Source of the DNA: Nesterenkonia sp.
GTDB taxonomy: Bacteria > Actinomycetota > Actinomycetes > Actinomycetales > Micrococcaceae
Assembly: GCF_029265375.1 (NCBI RefSeq)
Contig: NZ_JAJUJJ010000004.1
Span: forward strand, 80,182-144,181
Reading direction: 5' to 3'
DNA: 64,000 bases
How positions within the stretch are numbered: position 1 is the stretch's first letter; each line of letters opens with the position of its first letter. Below, one piece after another: positions 63,161 to 64,000 of the stretch. The notes under the pieces were generated by a model. The model was given only the letters and a program-made list of their open reading frames with translations, made no database searches and was not told where the DNA came from. Both the position numbers and the translations under genes were made by a program.

Positions 63161-63760
63161 TCAGTCGAAGACGGGGCGCTCGGTCCGGCTGCGCTTGAGC
63201 TCGAAGAAGTAGGGATACTCAGCCATCGCCACGGCGCCGTCGAAGATCTTCCCCGCCTGCTCCCCGGTGGGAATGCGGGTGATGACCGGCCCGAAGAACG
63301 CCGTTCCTGCGAAGGCGACGATGGGGGTTCCCACGTCTTGGCCCACCTGGGAAATGCCTTCCTCATGGGAGCGGCGCATGGCCTCGTCGAATGTGTCGGT
63401 CTTGGCCTTTTCCACCAGGGACTCGTCCAGTCCCACCTCGGCCAGGGCCCGGCGGGATGCGGCCTCGAAGTCGCGGTGGCCGTGCACGTGGATCTCGGTG
63501 CCTACTGCGGTGTAGAAGTCTCCCAGCTTCTCCGGGGCGGTCTCGCTGACCGCAGTGGAGGTCCGCGCCGGGATCCAGCGGGCCAGCACATCCTCGTCCT
63601 CGGTGGGAGCCGGGTTCTTGTCCTCGTTGAGCACCCCGAGGCTCATCACATTCCAGTGGGTCTCAATATCGCGCACCTTCTCGACCTCCAGGATCCACCG
63701 GGAGGTGGCGAAGGCGAAGGGGCAGATGGGGTCGAACCAGAAGTCAACACGCTCAGCCAT
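63161..63760 (-). CDS. DsbA-fold protein, mycothiol-dependent nitroreductase-like, resolving Cys absent
   Basis: 199 residues, thioredoxin/DsbA fold. It aligns along its length with the actinobacterial mycothiol-dependent nitroreductase family (Rv2466c type): VDFWFDPICPFAFATSRWI, THWNVMSLGVLNED, DVGTPIVAFAGTAFFGPV and ELKRSRTERPVFD. The family active site is Cys-Pro-Trp-Cys; here it is Cys13-Pro-Phe-Ala, so only the N-terminal cysteine remains. A monothiol mechanism with mycothiol is possible. The ATG has GAAAGGA upstream. Confidence 0.85.
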   Translation of the reverse strand: MAERVDFWFDPICPFAFATSRWILEVEKVRDIETHWNVMSLGVLNEDKNPAPTEDEDVLARWIPARTSTAVSETAPEKLGDFYTAVGTEIHVHGHRDFEAASRRALAEVGLDESLVEKAKTDTFDEAMRRSHEEGISQVGQDVGTPIVAFAGTAFFGPVITRIPTGEQAGKIFDGAVAMAEYPYFFELKRSRTERPVFD

Positions 63761-63863
63761 GGGGTGCGTCCTTTCGTTGCGGCGATCGGTCCATTCATGC
63801 CAACTCTATGTCCCGGCGCACCATTCCGCCGACCGGGTCGGGCCGGCACGGGGGGCGGCACTA

Positions 63864-64000
63864 GGGCGTGTCTGAGAAATATGTGAGGGACCAGCTGGAA
63901 GCCTGGAGGCATGTCACGTTTCCAGGTGCTCTCTGATGCTCAGTGGGAGCTGATTGCTGATCAGCTGCCTAAGCCCACAGGCAGGAAGGGGCGACCCTTC
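63864..64000 (+). mobile_element. Left end of IS5-family insertion sequence, cut by window edge
   Basis: Begins at GGGCGTGTCTGAGAAAT, a terminal repeat typical of IS5 (IS427-like) elements, preceded by CTA, a common target. The transposase start follows 47 bases later. The right end is outside the window. Confidence 0.75.
63911..64000 (+). CDS. IS5-family transposase, N-terminal fragment
   Basis: Only 30 residues are inside the window: MSRFQVLSDAQWELIADQLP then a basic GRKGRPF. This is the opening of the IS5-type transposase N-terminal domain (DUF4096-like), which continues past the right edge. Whether the gene is complete cannot be judged. Confidence 0.8.
   Translation, partial: MSRFQVLSDAQWELIADQLPKPTGRKGRPF

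Noticed and set aside
1..64000. CRISPR arrays, tRNA or rRNA genes
   Set aside because: No regularly spaced repeats and no cloverleaf or rRNA-like sequence were seen while reading both strands; a tRNAscan/Infernal run would confirm.

Overview
The window is 64 kb of a high-GC, gene-dense chromosome from an actinobacterium. Gene order and protein signatures fit the Micrococcaceae (a Nesterenkonia- or Arthrobacter-like genus is my best inference). Supporting points are the aceE / PucR-type regulator / fabD-fabH-acpP-fabF / DUF3145 order, the DUF3052-peroxiredoxin pair, two tandem signal peptidases, a translational ileS T-box, a mycothiol-linked DsbA-type protein and many apparently leaderless genes. 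No rRNA, tRNA or CRISPR array was seen.

Layout. 1-3.4 kb: lepA (cut by the window edge), rpsT, holA and an MFS transporter. 3.4-12.5 kb: central carbon to fatty acids, with an AhpE-like peroxiredoxin, DUF3052, pyruvate dehydrogenase E1, a FasR-like regulator and the type II fatty acid synthase operon. 12.5-24 kb (minus strand): DUF3145, xerC, dprA, comM, yraN, rnhB, two lepB, rplS, trmD, rimM, khpA, rpsP and ffh, the classical translation/SRP/competence string. 24.1-28.4 kb (plus): two lineage-type unknown genes, ftsY and an ammonium transporter with a GlnR-like box. 28.4-53 kb: an accessory region built around smc. 52.8-63.8 kb: ndk, DUF4233, folC, ileS with T-box, mgtC-like, valS, an SDR and a DsbA-fold protein. 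The window ends inside the left end of an IS5-type element.

The most unusual part is 29.7-52.8 kb. It encodes at least five ATP-grasp or ATP-grasp-like proteins. Two are giant fusions: a pseudo-enolase + cyanophycin-synthetase-type ATP-grasp + acylphosphatase-like protein whose start codon overlaps the smc stop, and a BspA-type leucine-rich repeat + CapA + ATP-grasp + acylphosphatase-like protein. Around them lie an alpha/beta hydrolase, a sugar-transfer-type ATP-grasp, an asparagine-synthase-like amidotransferase, a GT-B glycosyltransferase, a small unknown protein and a Wzm/Wzt ABC exporter. I infer a pathway that makes, amidates and exports a peptide- or poly-amino-acid-bearing surface polymer. 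I do not recognise it as a described system.

A 2.8-kb IS481-family element carrying its own MerR regulator and MFS exporter has inserted between two convergent genes of that locus, with a perfect 6-bp target duplication that supplies stop codons to three genes. Regulatory signals that can be read directly include a matching pair of operator-like palindromes at fasR and fabD, a GlnR-like four-half-site box before amt, a MerR-type stretched promoter, the ileS T-box and about a dozen -10 boxes only 5-9 nt before a start codon.
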